From the NCBI GenBank assembly GCA_037042915.1, contig CM073199.1, positions 1,798,001 to 1,862,000 on the forward strand: a DNA stretch of 64,000 nucleotides, read 5' to 3'. A program made the translations under genes and the position numbers. Positions 1 through 11,200 of the stretch are shown piece after piece. Within the stretch, counting starts at the first letter, position 1. Each line of letters begins with the position of its first letter. The notes beneath the pieces were generated by a model. It saw nothing but the letters and a program-made list of their open reading frames with translations. It did not search any database and was not told the DNA's origin. This stretch comes from Auricularia sp. M13. Its lineage: Eukaryota; Basidiomycota; Agaricomycetes; Auriculariales; Auriculariaceae.

Positions 1-896
1 TTGGGCATCTCGCGAATGACACGCTCTGACTGAGACGCCTGCGTATCCACAGAAGCAGCTTCGGTCTCCGAGCCCGCATCGTCAGAGTCCTCGCTAGTAT
101 CGGCCGCGTATTAGTACTAGGGCCTCAGACGCCACAGATCGACCAAGCGCACGACGCGGCAACTGTCTGATAACGCGCTGATGCTGAGCCGCCTGCAGGG
201 CATCTGCAGCATCTAACAGCATCTTGACTTGAGCACTGCCGGAGTCGCTGATAGTGGTGGTCGCAGAGGCGGGTGCCACAGACGTCGCACACGGGCCAGG
301 CAGGAGATCCGCTGGAACAATGGAGTGTTCTGGCTCGTGCGACCCGCTATCCTCGGCTTCGGCAGCGAGCAGCGCGTCAAGCAGGTCCACGACAGTAAAA
401 GCTTCTGCAGTGGACTGAACAATGCTGTCCGTGGCACCGTGTTGGGGAGTTTGAGCCGAAGACACGGTGTCGGTGTAGGAGACGCCGGTGATCCTTGCTG
501 TAGTGGACAAGACCTCTGCGTCAAGAAAGGGCGCAAAGGGGGTGCGCTTCGGTTTGAGAGGCTGAGGACGCGCTGCAATGAGAGCCCCTGGCTCTCCATC
601 GGGTTTCTTTTTCCTCTCACGGTTGGTCCACCAGGTCACCTTGCTACTTTTTGGGGCATTTCTTCCCAGATTACCGGTCTGTTTATGCGTGAGTGTGCGT
701 GTAGGGGCGAGAAATGAGCAAGCTTGCACACATCGAGCTCCTCGGCGGCCGTTGGCTCGCCAGAGTCACTAAACGGCGACGAGTTTTGTGCCCTCTCACG
801 CGCATCGTAGCCCGCAACGACAGGAGTTGCTGCTGTCCGTGCATTACCGAGGAGCTCGTCGGTTCTGGGTGGCTCGGTATCCTGCTCTGAAGCCAT
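1..896 (-). CDS. hypothetical protein, 3' end beyond window
   Basis: The start is the ATG at 896 (MASEQDTEPP), about 80 nt downstream of a TATA box. Exon 1 ends after the codons EELD, and an intron with donor GTGTGC and acceptor AACAG near 685 joins it to TGNLGRNAP. The second exon stays open to about 94. It holds a basic patch (WWTNRERKKK) followed by a Ser/Thr/Ala-rich low-complexity stretch. Beyond 94 another acidic exon (EDSDDAGSE) is likely, reached through an intron with a CTAAT branch point, but I could not place its donor. No domain was recognised. The basic patch looks superficially like the end of a homeodomain helix, but no WFxNxR motif is present. Confidence 0.55.
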
Positions 897-973
897 GTGC
901 GAGGTCGCCAATGAATGAATGGACGAGTGTGGAGGCCAGGAGATGGTGATGAGGTACAGGAAGGACGACCACC

Positions 974-980
974 CTTTATA
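974..980 (-). promoter_or_regulatory. TATA box of the leftmost gene
   Basis: TATAAAG on the minus strand, about 80 nt upstream of the start codon at 896. This is inferred from sequence and position only. Confidence 0.45.
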
Positions 981-1277
981 CCTCGCCGATTCTAGTGATT
1001 TTTTCTCCACCACGCCCGATATTTGCAGGGGGTGGCACCTGTACAGCTTCGCTGGGAGCGGATAATCTCAATTTGGGGCATGAGACCAACTATCTGGAGA
1101 TGATAGCAGGATCCTCAAGGCCGCTAAGGAAGAGATTGTGCGTCTTTCGTACTTACACAGAAGTGCGTGGGTCAGATGCCACCGCGAAGCGCCGGAGGGC
1201 CGGCGGCGTGGGCCGTGGTTCGCCGTCTCTCGGCACGCGCTCTTCTTTCCGCTCCCATTCGCCGTCGCTTGCACGCC

Positions 1278-2526
1278 ATGGAGCCCGTTGCAGGCAACTA
1301 CAGTCATCTGCGCGCAGAGGCGCTCTACAACGTCACTGGACGCGTCGCGCTCGTCACGGGCGGCGGCACCGGAATGTACGTTGTCTGGATCGTGTGCGTG
1401 CTGTGGCTGATCAGGCTGACTGCCCGCCGCCAGCGGGCTCATGATCGCGCAGGGCCTGGCTATCAACGGCGCGCGCGTGTACATCGCCGGGCGGCGCAAG
1501 GACGTGCTGGAGCGTGCCATCGTCGACGTCGGCAAGGGCCCGGGCGAGCTCATCCCGTACGTGTGGCATACAATTCTGCTATTGTGGACTGATCAACCCG
1601 CTTGCTCTCAGGCTCGTACTCGATGTGACAGACAAGGCCAGTATCACCAACGCCGTCAACGAGATCGAGGCGCGCGAGGGCCGCCTGCACATCCTCGTCA
1701 ACAAGTGCGCGCTGTCGTCCGAGACGCGCCCGTCCCGCTGACATGACGTCGTGCCTCGTGTTCTCAGCGCCGGACAGACAGGACCCGTCTCCGAGTTCTT
1801 CGAAAAACCGACTTCGGACCCTCCCCAGCTTGGCCCGAAGCTCTTCGAGAATGAAACATTCGAGCAATGGGGGCAGTTGTTCCAAGTCAACGTCTTCTCC
1901 GCGTTCTTCGTGACCACCGCGTTTCTCGCATTGCTGGACAAGGGCTCGGACGACGGTGTCAGTTCTGGATACTCGAGCGTCGTGATCAACGTCAGCTCCA
2001 TCTCGGGCATCATGAAGATGTCCCAAAACCACGTACGTTGCCTTGCGCTCATTCTCACCGTTACTGCCTTATTGAATTCGCACTTCCAGTTTGCGTACAA
2101 CGCCAGCAAAGCAGCTCTGCTGCACTTGGGGAGGATGTTGGCAACCGAGTGCGCACTTAAGAACATTCGAGTCCGCGTGAACGACATTGCGCCTGGTAAG
2201 AGCCTCCCACGACACACTATCTACATATTTTTGAGCCGCTCGCTCCACAGGCGTCTGGGCGTCCGAGATGACAAGCCGCCAGGGAGGCCGCTTCACGGCC
2301 GAGGAAACCAACTTCGTCGGCAAGTCTCTGCGGCCACTCCCTGCCGGCCGTGACGGCTCGTAAGTGCCTTTTGCACCCGTTATATCTCTTGGCTTATGAT
2401 TCGCGTAGGGACGCAGAGATGGCGGCGACGGCGCTTTACCTGGCGTCTCCTGCGGGCGCCTACATGAACGGCCAGACTATGGTCATCGACGGTGGCTTCA
2501 TTGCGACCAATCCTGCTGTGATGTAA
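1278..2526 (+). CDS. short-chain dehydrogenase/reductase (SDR)
   Basis: Seven exons: 1278-1375, 1434-1556, 1612-1704, 1768-2032, 2090-2195, 2251-2359 and 2409-2526, giving 303 aa. The spliced protein shows the whole classical SDR pattern. There is a TGGGTGIG cofactor loop formed across the first splice, LVNNAG formed across the third, the catalytic Ser in NVSSISG, and YNASK with the catalytic Tyr and Lys. The tail is MNGQTMVIDGG, as in gluconate 5-dehydrogenase-like and RhlG-like SDRs. It is an NAD(P)-dependent oxidoreductase, probably cytosolic since no signal peptide is seen. The substrate cannot be read from the sequence. Every motif is intact, so I see no reason to call it a pseudogene. 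Confidence 0.93.
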
Positions 2527-2896
2527 GAGCTGTACGACGGAGGGAAGCCCACTCCATCTTGGACAATTGTGTGTATACTAGAGGCTCGCAATGAACGTCG
2601 CTTGTATAGATGAAATCTGCTGCCTTTTGGCAATTTCCCGAAACCTTTTCGCCTACACTTTACTGCGGCGTGTTCACCGTCTACGACACAGGCCAGAGTC
2701 GTCAAAAGAGACCTTGAGATTGAATATTTGTTGCAGGCGAAGAAAAAAGTATGCGACTAGAGAACATATCGACAACAGAGCTATAAAGCTATAGACAGCG
2801 GTAAGAGAGCAGGTACAGAGATACAAAGCACGACGCAGATGTCCATCCGTACTGTCCATTCCCAAAGCACAGTGCGCTAATAAAGGAGCACGTCAC

Positions 2897-3583
2897 CTAC
2901 GCGCGGTCCTTGCGCGCAGCCATGCCCTTGGCCTTGGCGACCTTTTTGGCGTCCCGTGCGTTTTGAGACTGCCGACGCTTCCTTCGAAGCTTCGCCTCTC
3001 GGTCTTTCGCCTTGCGGGAGGCTTGCCAATGCCGGAGATCGAGCACGACCGTCAGGCTCTGTACAGTAGGGAGGCCACAATTAGAAAGCTGCTCAAGAGC
3101 CCGAATGATGATACTTGCTCACCGACTCGGCGGCCTGCCGCTCCATCCGGCGCATTTTCGAAATCTCGAGTTTCCGTTTCATCCGACGCATGCGCCGCTC
3201 GCGCCTGAGTCGGGCCTCCTGGATCTCGTCCTAAAGGCGGCGTCAGCACCCTGCCATGGAGAGAAAATACACAGCGCTAGTTCACTCACGTCCGATACCG
3301 GCGACTGTTCGGCGGCGATGTCGGTGAATACGTGCCAGCGATTGGCTCTCGGGACGCGCTGCTTAGGTCAATCAGCTGGCTACTCAATAAAACCAGATGC
3401 AGAGCACGTACCGGATAACCTTCCGCCATGTGATGCGCAGCAGCGGCGAGAGTGAGGAGCGGGTCAACAGCTGGACGACGCTGTTAGTTTCTGAAGCTCT
3501 TCTCGAGGCTGCGGGGTGAGTGATTACTGACCTCTCGCTGGCTGCGTGGCGGAGGCGGGGGTTGTGAAGTCAATGGACTGCAT
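2897..3583 (-). CDS. small basic protein, gene A of a three-member family
   Basis: Five exons on the minus strand: 3532-3583, 3412-3470, 3290-3361, 3123-3230 and 2897-3058, giving 150 aa. The first intron has a CTAAC branch point before its acceptor. The N-terminal half is unremarkable. The C-terminal half is packed with Arg and Lys (RRERRMRRMKRK, then KVAKAKGMAARKDRA at the end), predicted helical and nuclear-localisation-like. No known domain was found. Genes B (8048-8642) and C (61945-62606) share the phase-1 first intron and similar exon sizes. Nuclear or nucleic-acid binding is an inference from charge alone. Confidence 0.7.
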
Positions 3584-3831
3584 TTTTCTGAGGGTGGAGG
3601 ATGCAGAGCAGAGACTGAGTGAGGAAACTTCCGGTCCCGGTCAACCAGCCGCACGCGTACGCGACGGGCTTACCGGGACGCGTCGTCCCTCTCGATGGCA
3701 CCAAGCATACGCTCCAGGAAATGCGACACTGCGAGCTCGATAATGCCAGAAGAACAGGACGGTAAGATCGCAAGGTCGGTGCGAGATGGACAGTCGGCAC
3801 ACGCCCTAGTGCGCGCTCGTCGCGTTCGTAG

Positions 3832-3863
3832 GACGCGTCAAAGCGCGTCGAAGCGCGTCAAAC
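3832..3863 (-). promoter_or_regulatory. GCGCGTC cluster upstream of gene A
   Basis: Three closely spaced copies of a CGCGTC(A/G)AA motif lie about 250 nt upstream of the gene A start. The first contains ACGCGT, the binding site of the fungal cell-cycle factor MBF. The same cluster sits at a similar distance from genes B and C. Confidence 0.5.
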
Positions 3864-5372
3864 ACAGGCCATCGAGTCGGGTCGACATGGTAGGCTTCAT
3901 GCCTGGCGAGGAAGCGTACGATCCTCTGGCCGAGAGGTCGGGCACGATGTGGTGGTCGACAATGGGTTAGACCGTGCCAGCACGCCCAGGCCGCCTGTGC
4001 ATAACGACGTCGCGCGCGCATCCTTTAAGAGCTCTGTTGGCGGGTTGTGGTTATGACCCCGGCTTTCTCGCAACCACGCTACGCAGACTTGCCTTGCTCG
4101 CGTGCTGTCCCGATGGCGATCTTTGCAGTGCCAGCTTCCGTACACATTGAGCGCGCGAAATCCATCGTCAACGCAAGTCAGCCGCTGTATCCAGGGACCG
4201 CGGGCCTTCACGCACGACTCGGACGCGACTGGGGTGTGCTAGGACAGCTTGCGTGAGCCTGCATTCTGGGTGGCTTAAATGGTCACGTACTCGAGCCTGT
4301 TGGATGGCCCACAACCTTTATTCAACGGGCCACCTATCTACCACACATGCCACACGCCTACATCGACACGACTCCCGGGCAACGTACCGACGTATCGTCT
4401 TCAATCGCGATTGCATACGCGCCGATGTGCAATTCCAGGACCTGCGCACAAGGCAGCGGCGGACCTGCCGGCAGCACAAGACCCAAGTATCTTCCCACGA
4501 TATCGGGAAGCGTATGCCATTGTCAGCCGATAGGACAAGTCCTGGTCTTCAGGCGTCCGACGACGGAGAACGACACGACATGACCACGTAGCGCAGTTTA
4601 TCCTAGCCAGCAGCTCGAGTAACGGAGAATTGCATGTGGTCTGCGCAGCAACGATGTCGAAGCCAGGTCGAGATTCGCCCCATCTGCTCGCTCGCTTCGC
4701 GCACGAGTCTACAGGCGCATCCGTGAATACCTTCTTGGGAGGTCGATACGGACAAGAGCACGGCTACTGATCAGCGAGCGGGCGACGTGGCCAAGTAATA
4801 ACAGCTCGGAGCTCCACGACGCGGCCTGACGATATCCCAAATCTGCGTGGATGGTCGACGAAGCCAGGATGAGCTACCTATGTCCAACCGTAGCAGGACA
4901 GCATCTCCTGGCAGACCGACCCAATTTCATACGGCGAGCAGCTTCAGAGAAGCCAAATAATGACCAGTGAGGTAATCGGCAGGAAGTCAGCAAGAAATTA
5001 GATTGTCGACCGAGGACATCGGGTGGTGGTCGCAGCAGTGGTCGGCGGTCCCAGAAGCACAGCTCGTCGTCCATGAATCTGCAGTTAAAGCGTGCCTGAG
5101 CTAGGTCACATAAGGTGCACTGGGGTCTCGAGAGGAACACAACGCTCTTCACGCGGGACGGCAAGGAGGTTGCGCCACGGGTTACGCCACGGTTCGTGGA
5201 CTTGTTTAGAGTTTACTTCCAGTCTTCGGATCTGACCCCGAAAGGTTCCCACGGAAAATGTTGCTATACATTGTAATACAAGCACGAATGCGTCAAGATA
5301 AATAAATAAGTTATCACCACCAATTCGCGGATCTGACTGCACAGGGGCTAGGATGTATCCGCGCATTGTCTC

Positions 5373-6681
5373 TTACTGTTCGCCAGACGGCGGGGTCACC
5401 CACACCTGGGCCATACTGGTCAGCGAGCACTCGGTGAGCACGACGGGGCTGTCTGTCGCCGTGATGCAGCGCCCGTCACTTGCGACGGCGATGCGGTTGT
5501 TGATGGCTGACTTGAATTGCTGCTCGGCCGAGCCGTCGCACTCCGCGAGCAGCACGGCGTCGTCGACTGCCGCCCAGCAGAAATCACCGACCTTCATCGC
5601 CTTGGTGGAACGATCGTACGCAGGCGACTGAGTCACATCCGTTTCGTCGCAGTTGAGCGTGACGACCGCCGCGCCAGCCTCCTGCGCCGTCGCGCCAATG
5701 CACATGTCTGGGTCCAGGTTGGACTCAAGCGCGTGCGGCGGCGGTGTGGGCAGCTTCTTCGGCGAGTACCACCTCTGGAAACTCGATTCCGTCACGCACT
5801 TCCGAAGCGCAACTGGCCAGACCCCCTGAGACGCGTCGCCGGGCACGAGGCACAGGCCAGACTCCACAGACGCGATGTGGTTCTCCTGGGCGGACTTGAA
5901 CTTCTGACTGGCGGCGCTGGAGTCGCACGTGCTGAGGGTGACCGGGTTGTTGGTCCCGTCTACGCATAGAGTGCCATTGAAGACGGTGATCGTCTGCGCG
6001 TCGTGATCGTAATGGAACCACTGCGCCGGGCTGGTGGTGTGGTCGCAGTCGGCCACGACGACAGCCGCACCCTCAGTCTCGGATGCCGCAGTCAGGCACT
6101 TCCATGGCATATCCTGCGACACAAACCAGGCACCGGTCGAGGTGGGCGGTGCCGGGGCGGGGGTGGGGGCGGCGTCGGTTGTCCCTGCAAGACGCGTCAA
6201 CCAGGGTGAACAGCGCCCGTGCTCGATCCCACTCACCTCGGAAGAATTTCTGGTCCGCGCTGTCGTCCACGCAGTCCTGTCCCACGATCGCGGTGCCCGT
6301 GCCGACGTCACCGCCGAGCGCGAAGCATGCCTGGCGCAACTCATGCCTGATCTGCATCTGCTCCTCGCGAATGTCGAAGCGCTGGTTGGCATCGTTCTCG
6401 TCGCATGCCTTGAGCGTGAACGGGTCGCCCGGCTTGAAGTCGTCCTTCAGGCTAACGCACATGTTCGAGAACACGCTGAGGAGGGCGGTCTCGGTCGAGT
6501 GGGTGAACGCCTGGTGCGCCCCGCCTGTGCACGCCCCAAGGACGAGAGGGGCACCTTCGACCATCGAGCCGTACTGCGACTGCACACAGTAGTACAAAGC
6601 CGCGTTGGGGCGGATGGTGTTCTGCGCGAGCGCGAGCGCGGGCAGTATGAGAGCCGAAGCCAGAAAAGTCGGCGACGGCAT
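5373..6681 (-). CDS. secreted ricin-B-like (beta-trefoil) repeat protein
   Basis: Two exons (6237-6681 and 5373-6184) encode 418 aa. Residues 1-19 form a signal peptide ending ALALAQ. The rest consists of repeated ~45-residue units with paired cysteines and Q-x-F/Q-x-W endings (NQRFD, DQKFF, QKFKS, FQRWY, EQQFK, AQVWV), the signature of ricin-B/beta-trefoil carbohydrate-binding folds. Two trefoils seem to be joined by a Pro/Thr-rich linker that starts at the splice site. The likely role is a secreted lectin. No catalytic domain is fused. A TATA box lies about 100 nt upstream. The family call rests on repeat pattern and disulfide spacing, not on an alignment. Confidence 0.8.
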
Positions 6682-6776
6682 GGCGATAACTGGTATGAGA
6701 GAATACAAAGAGAAGAAGTGAATCGCAAAAGAGGAAGTGAGAAATGTGGGGAACATTAGAGACGAGCAAAAGGCTA

Positions 6777-6784
6777 GCTTTATA
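6777..6784 (-). promoter_or_regulatory. TATA box of the lectin gene
   Basis: TATAAAGC on the minus strand, about 100 nt upstream of the lectin start codon at 6681. Confidence 0.45.
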
Positions 6785-7828
6785 CCCTGTTGCCAGCGCA
6801 AAGGTATCAATATGATGGCATTAGAAGAGCAGCTCGCGGGCCCGGGCGTTCAGGAAGATACGAAGAGACGCTAAATGGACGATATGTGGTCACGGAGACA
6901 GCAACGAAGTTTAGGGGCTTCAACACCGCGCCGTTTTACATTGGGAGAAGATGCTCGTATACTCACGGTCATTCGGTACGTTCTCAGGCTGAGGTATCGA
7001 CGCGAGCCGCACAGGGTCCCGTCGTCCGAAGGGACGTCCACTGACTCTTGACTCGAGCCTGTCAATTTCCGCTCACCACGTATCGCATCATTGAGAAGGC
7101 AATATGCACCCGGTCCCGATGGCAGCTTCGCCTGGTATCTCGGACTTGCAGATCTTGCACAGGCCAGTACGTCACGTGAGACGTTCGCTGGCTGCACAGC
7201 CGTAGTACATCACGTGAGACTCAGAGACGCAATACCTACAGGATGACACAGTTCTTAAAAGCAAGAGAAGCAGGACAAGAACTCAATTGATAGCTTGTGG
7301 CGGCCCTGGTCACATCGGGGTCGTCGGCATATCATTCTCATTGATCAGCAGGGGTTTTGCAATATTATTTTCAAATCTACCAGATATGATACGTCAGTCG
7401 CACTGATTGACTCCGTCACGACGGCTTGGAGTCGGACAGATGCGCCTGCGCGTCGAAGCCATACAAGCTGCATCGACACCAATAAGGCAATTGTGAGTGA
7501 GACGGCTGCAGTCCCGCACTATTGATGAGCAGATTGGGCCCTTCTCTTACTTCAGAACTGTGTCACCTGCAGCTTATCGCCCCGCGTCCTGCCTGTCAGT
7601 CACGACAGCTCCCGTGAGCCTGTCAATACAGCATGTCACTTTCCCTGGTTAATTATTATCGAACGTCAAAGTCTGCGAAGGAGACTAGTAAATTGTATAG
7701 GGGCACAGTCGGAGTAATGAGCTTCCATTAGATAAACCGAATCCAGACAATACGCTGAAGTCCTTACTCAGGCCTCAGTTATGGATCATGTCAAGATGCC
7801 GCACGATCGCAACGCAAAGAAACGAAAC
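6785..7828. other. intergenic region with paired E-boxes
   Basis: No supported gene. The stretch is AT-richer than its neighbours and contains a pair of CACGTG sites at 7173 and 7211. It probably holds the lectin promoter distal elements and the 3' flank of gene B. Confidence 0.5.
7168..7219. promoter_or_regulatory. twin CACGTG E-boxes
   Basis: Two near-identical 16-mers (GTACNTCACGTGAGAC) contain the palindrome CACGTG at 7173-7178 and 7211-7216. CACGTG is the core site of bHLH factors such as Cbf1 and Pho4. Which gene they would serve is unknown. Confidence 0.4.
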
Positions 7829-8047
7829 TCGAAAGTTAAATATGTTGCAAGAGAGAGGAAACTGTACCGGCAACAGATCATATCAACGGTACAGATAGAC
7901 AGCTATACACAGCGTTAACAGAGCAAAATACAGAGCTACATACAGCGACGTAGGTGTCCGAGAATCCGAGTATGCCATTCCCAATGCAATGTTCTATGCG
8001 AATGAACGATCATCCCTTCTACACGCGCGATGCTTGCGCTGAGCGGT

Positions 8048-8642
8048 CTAGTTCGCGTTGCGAACCTTGCGAGCATAGCCGGCCTTTGCGGCAGCACGGC
8101 GCGTCGCCCTCTTCTTCTCTGCAGACGCCTTCGCCTTGGCGATGCGCTTCGCCTGCTTCGCGGCCTGTGCGAGGGGAGTGGCCGAGTCAGAGCTCTACTC
8201 GAGGGCGCGAGTAGAAGTTCCTGCTCACCTCCTTCTTATTTCTTAGACGGGCCTTCAAAATCTCCAGCTTACGAACGCGCCTAATGTGCCGGCGTAAGCG
8301 CCTGAGCCGCTTCTGTTCTGCTGCCTCGCACTACAGGCGCAGTCAGCACACTCAGTGGAATGAAGAGACGGTTTGCACTTGCTTCATGCGCGGCCACCAC
8401 GAGTGCCGGGATGCTCCATGGATCGGACGCAGCCTGCTGGATATATTAGCTGGCGAGGTGTTCGGACTATGTGAGGAAACGTACCGCGTGGCGTGTATCG
8501 ACCGCCGTCACGAGAAGGTGCAGACCACCATCTGGGCGAGCCGTCAGTTAATGATGCTCATGTCCCGCTGACGGGTGGATTATTAATGACCATCAGTGGG
8601 CCGCGGGCGGGGAAGGTATGGAGTCTGGGTGGAAGATGCCAT
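8048..8642 (-). CDS. small basic protein, gene B of a three-member family
   Basis: Five exons: 8591-8642, 8485-8531, 8383-8433, 8229-8330 and 8048-8164, giving 122 aa. Exon 1 (52 nt) has the size seen in gene A. Exons 2 (47 nt) and 3 (51 nt) have exactly the sizes seen in gene C. The tail is rich in Lys, Arg and Ala (RRLRRHIRRVRK, then AEKKRATRRAAAKAG). The third intron would use a GC donor (GCAAGT), rare but known in fungi, because only that junction keeps the frame. The gene sits in the second copy of the duplicated segment. Its function is unknown. Confidence 0.62.
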
Positions 8643-8947
8643 TGTTCAAGTCTCTTCGTTGTGGTTGAAAAAGGTGGCCGGGGGGGGAGGGGGGAGGGGG
8701 GTCTTCTGGACAGAGCTGAGAAGAGGCTGAGTGAGGAAATTTCCAGTCCCGGCCAACCGGCCGGACGCGTGCGAGACGGACCTACCTGGACGCCGCGTCC
8801 CTCTGGCCGCCGCCACATCCACATCCCTGCGAGAACGACGCTTGTAACTCGACAACGCCTGCATAATATCGCTATCAAGCCGCAAGACCGGGAATTCGAC
8901 GAGCTGGCAGCGCATACGCTCCAACCCGCCGCGCGTCGCGTCCGCAG

Positions 8948-8979
8948 GACGCGTCAAAGCGTGTAAAAGCGCGTCAAAC
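8948..8979 (-). promoter_or_regulatory. GCGCGTC cluster upstream of gene B
   Basis: Same arrangement as at 3832-3863, about 305 nt upstream of the gene B start. The outer two motifs are intact and the middle one has changed to GCGTGTA. Confidence 0.5.
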
Positions 8980-10595
8980 CCAAGCCATATATCCGGAGCG
9001 AAGATCGCACGCTTCATGCCTGGCGAGGACACGTACGATCAGCAGGCCGAAACGTCGGGCACGATGTGGTTATCGACGGCGCACCCAACCGTAGCAGCAC
9101 GCCAGGGCCGCCGAAGAACGAAGTTGCGCTCGCATCTCTTTCAGAGCTTCCTGGGTGGTTTGTGGTTATGACCACGTTTTTCTCGCGACCACACACCGCA
9201 GACTCGCCTGGGTATCGCGCAGTCACTGGGCGGTCTACAATCGCACCTAGGCAGCGCGAACGCAGCGCTGGCACAGGCCGAAGGCTCAGCATCGTCCGTA
9301 CACCCGCGGGGCCCTTGGCAGCCGACATGGCGCGACTGAGGCGCGCTAGGACAGCTTGCGTGAGCCTGTATTATGAGCGTTTATATGGTCACGTACTCGA
9401 GCCTGCTGGATGGCCCACAACGTTTATTCAACGGGCGACCTATCTACCACACTTGCCACACGCCTAAACCGACACCACCGACCGACTATCCTCATGGTTC
9501 ACGATTGCATGCGCGTCGACGGGTGATCGTAGGACCTGCGTGGAATTCACAGTGGACGAACAGCCTGTACTGGAGCCGGACGCGCCAAGAGCCAAGTCGC
9601 TTCCCAGTACATCGCGAGACATGCCATTGCAGCGCTTCGGACGAGTCCTGGAGCTTCATGAGTCTGACGATGGAGAACTACACGACACGGGTTCGTAGCG
9701 CAGTCTAGGCCCAGCAACACGAGCACAATTGCATTTGGTGTGCGCAGCGACGATGTCGAGCCCAGGTCGAGGCTGCACCTTCTGAGCACGCTGGTCCAGT
9801 AATTGGGCCCCTTTGCCCGCTCGCTTCGCAGTCCGCGCACACGAGGATACAGTCGGCCATTCGTCGCATATCTCCTGGGGTTATCCGTTTCGACAGGGAC
9901 GAGAGCACAGCTACTACTCAGCCTGCGGGCGGCATGGTCAAGTGCCCAACAGCCCAGATTTCCACTTCGCAGCCTGACGATACCCAAAATTCGGGCGTGG
10001 ATGGGCGAAGAAGACTTCCATATCCCAGACAGGCGAGAACACAAAATGACTTCCGCCATAGCATCCCGCTTGACCGGTCACGAGTATAAACAGAGCCTAC
10101 TAGGAGGACAGACGATCCGAACCCGTCTGACGTACGACCCATTTCCATCCGGCGAGCAAACTTTGGGAAACCAGATAACGACCGGCGACGAGTTGGTCAA
10201 GAAGTTAGCAAGAAATCGAGCTGTGGGCCCAGGACACTGGGTGGTTGTTGCAGCGGTTGTCGACGGTCCCAGGAGCACTCGTTCGCTCGTCGTCCACGGC
10301 GAAATCGTGCCCGAGCTGGGTCACAAGTTACACTGGGGCCGCCAGAGGAATAGACCGCCGTTCAAGATGGAAGGGACGGAGGTCGTGTCTACAACACGGT
10401 GCGTGGCTGGTTCGTGGACTGGTTTAGAGTTTGCATCCAGTCCTGATTTGCCTCCGAAAGGTTCCCACGACAAATTAGGCCACGAGTATCCTAATATTTG
10501 CATTCAACTGGGCAACGTAGTTGCAAAAGAAATCGGCACATTATGGTCTAGAATGACAAGTTCTTTATGTGGTACAAGCATGATGGCGTCAACTA

Positions 10596-11156
10596 TTACA
10601 CGTCGATAACGGGTTGTCCAAAGTCCACCTCGAAATGTACAGTCAGTTCATCTTCCCGATCACCTTCCTCAGCGACAGTCGGTCTAGCGACATAGACGCC
10701 GACTTCGACCACAGCATCGGGCTGTTTGGCCAAGAACCAGGTGATCTCGCGCAATGGAACTTTTGAATTATCCTCTGCGATGTAGAAGAGCCATAGATTC
10801 CCCTTGACAGTCGCAAGCTCGAGCGTGACCTTTCCATCCTTCACGAGGCCAGGAGCAAGGCTCAAGTCCGCCGCCGTGTCGCAGGTGACACAGGCGACGT
10901 ACGGTACGCCGTCGAAGAGCTCGATTCCACATTTGATCCAGAAGTTGCCCGACGGCGAAAGGATAACGAGTCCACCCTGGTCGTACTGACGCGTCCAGCT
11001 CGCGTGAATGGTCGCGCGCAGTTGTTTAAACGACGTCAACGGGACCTGGATAGTCTTTCGTGGCGCGTTGTCGCGGTTGACCGGCGGATTGCCAGGCTTG
11101 CGCCAGAGGTCCGAGGGGGCGATAGTGGAAAGCGTGAAGGTGTCTGAGCCGGGCAT
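10596..11156 (-). CDS. DUF1349-family protein (concanavalin-A-like fold), copy 1
   Basis: A single exon of 186 aa starting at MPGSDTFTLS. It is clearly paralogous to 18386-18940: both share WTRQYDQGG, KCGIE, PGxVKDGK and LREITWFLxKQPD. DUF1349 proteins resemble yeast Ree1 (regulation of enolase) and adopt a lectin-like beta sandwich. Their biochemical activity is not established. No signal peptide is seen. A TATA-like GTTATAAGGC lies about 40 nt upstream of the ATG. The C-terminus (FGQPVIDV) differs from the paralog. Confidence 0.85.
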   Translation of the reverse strand: MPGSDTFTLSTIAPSDLWRKPGNPPVNRDNAPRKTIQVPLTSFKQLRATIHASWTRQYDQGGLVILSPSGNFWIKCGIELFDGVPYVACVTCDTAADLSLAPGLVKDGKVTLELATVKGNLWLFYIAEDNSKVPLREITWFLAKQPDAVVEVGVYVARPTVAEEGDREDELTVHFEVDFGQPVIDV

Positions 11157-11190
11157 GGTCGCGTGTGAGGAAGGCAACGGCAGGCAATCC

Positions 11191-11200
11191 GCCTTATAAC
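11191..11200 (-). promoter_or_regulatory. TATA-like box of DUF1349 copy 1
   Basis: GTTATAAGGC on the minus strand, 35-45 nt upstream of the start codon. Confidence 0.4.

Larger units (their letters stand above)
2715..5340. repeat. segmental duplication, copy 1
   Basis: This stretch aligns by eye, with interruptions, to 7829-10500. Matching blocks include the 3' flank of the basic-protein gene, the gene itself, the GCGCGTC cluster, a TATTCAACGGG block near 4320 and a GGTTCCCACG block near 5245. Divergence is high (my rough estimate is 25-30%), so the event is old. Outside gene A (2897-3583) no convincing ORF is shared by the two copies, so 3584-5340 looks non-coding or relic. Exact borders need an alignment. 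Confidence 0.7.
7829..10500. repeat. segmental duplication, copy 2
   Basis: Counterpart of 2715-5340 in the same orientation. It begins with a block like the 3' flank of gene A, contains gene B, the GCGCGTC cluster and the TATTCAACGGG block near 9427, and fades out after the GGTTCCCACG block near 10457. An open frame on the plus strand (9803-10609) is not conserved in copy 1 and I do not treat it as a gene. Confidence 0.7.

Noticed and set aside
1-896. Homeodomain or mating-type gene at the left edge
   Set aside because: The WWTNRERKKK patch lacks the invariant WFxNxR of helix 3, and the rest of the protein is low complexity.
9803-10609. 268-codon open frame on the plus strand in the second duplicated segment
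   Set aside because: Not conserved as an open frame in the first copy, no domain recognised, and it ends inside the DUF1349 gene's 3' end. Probably open by chance.
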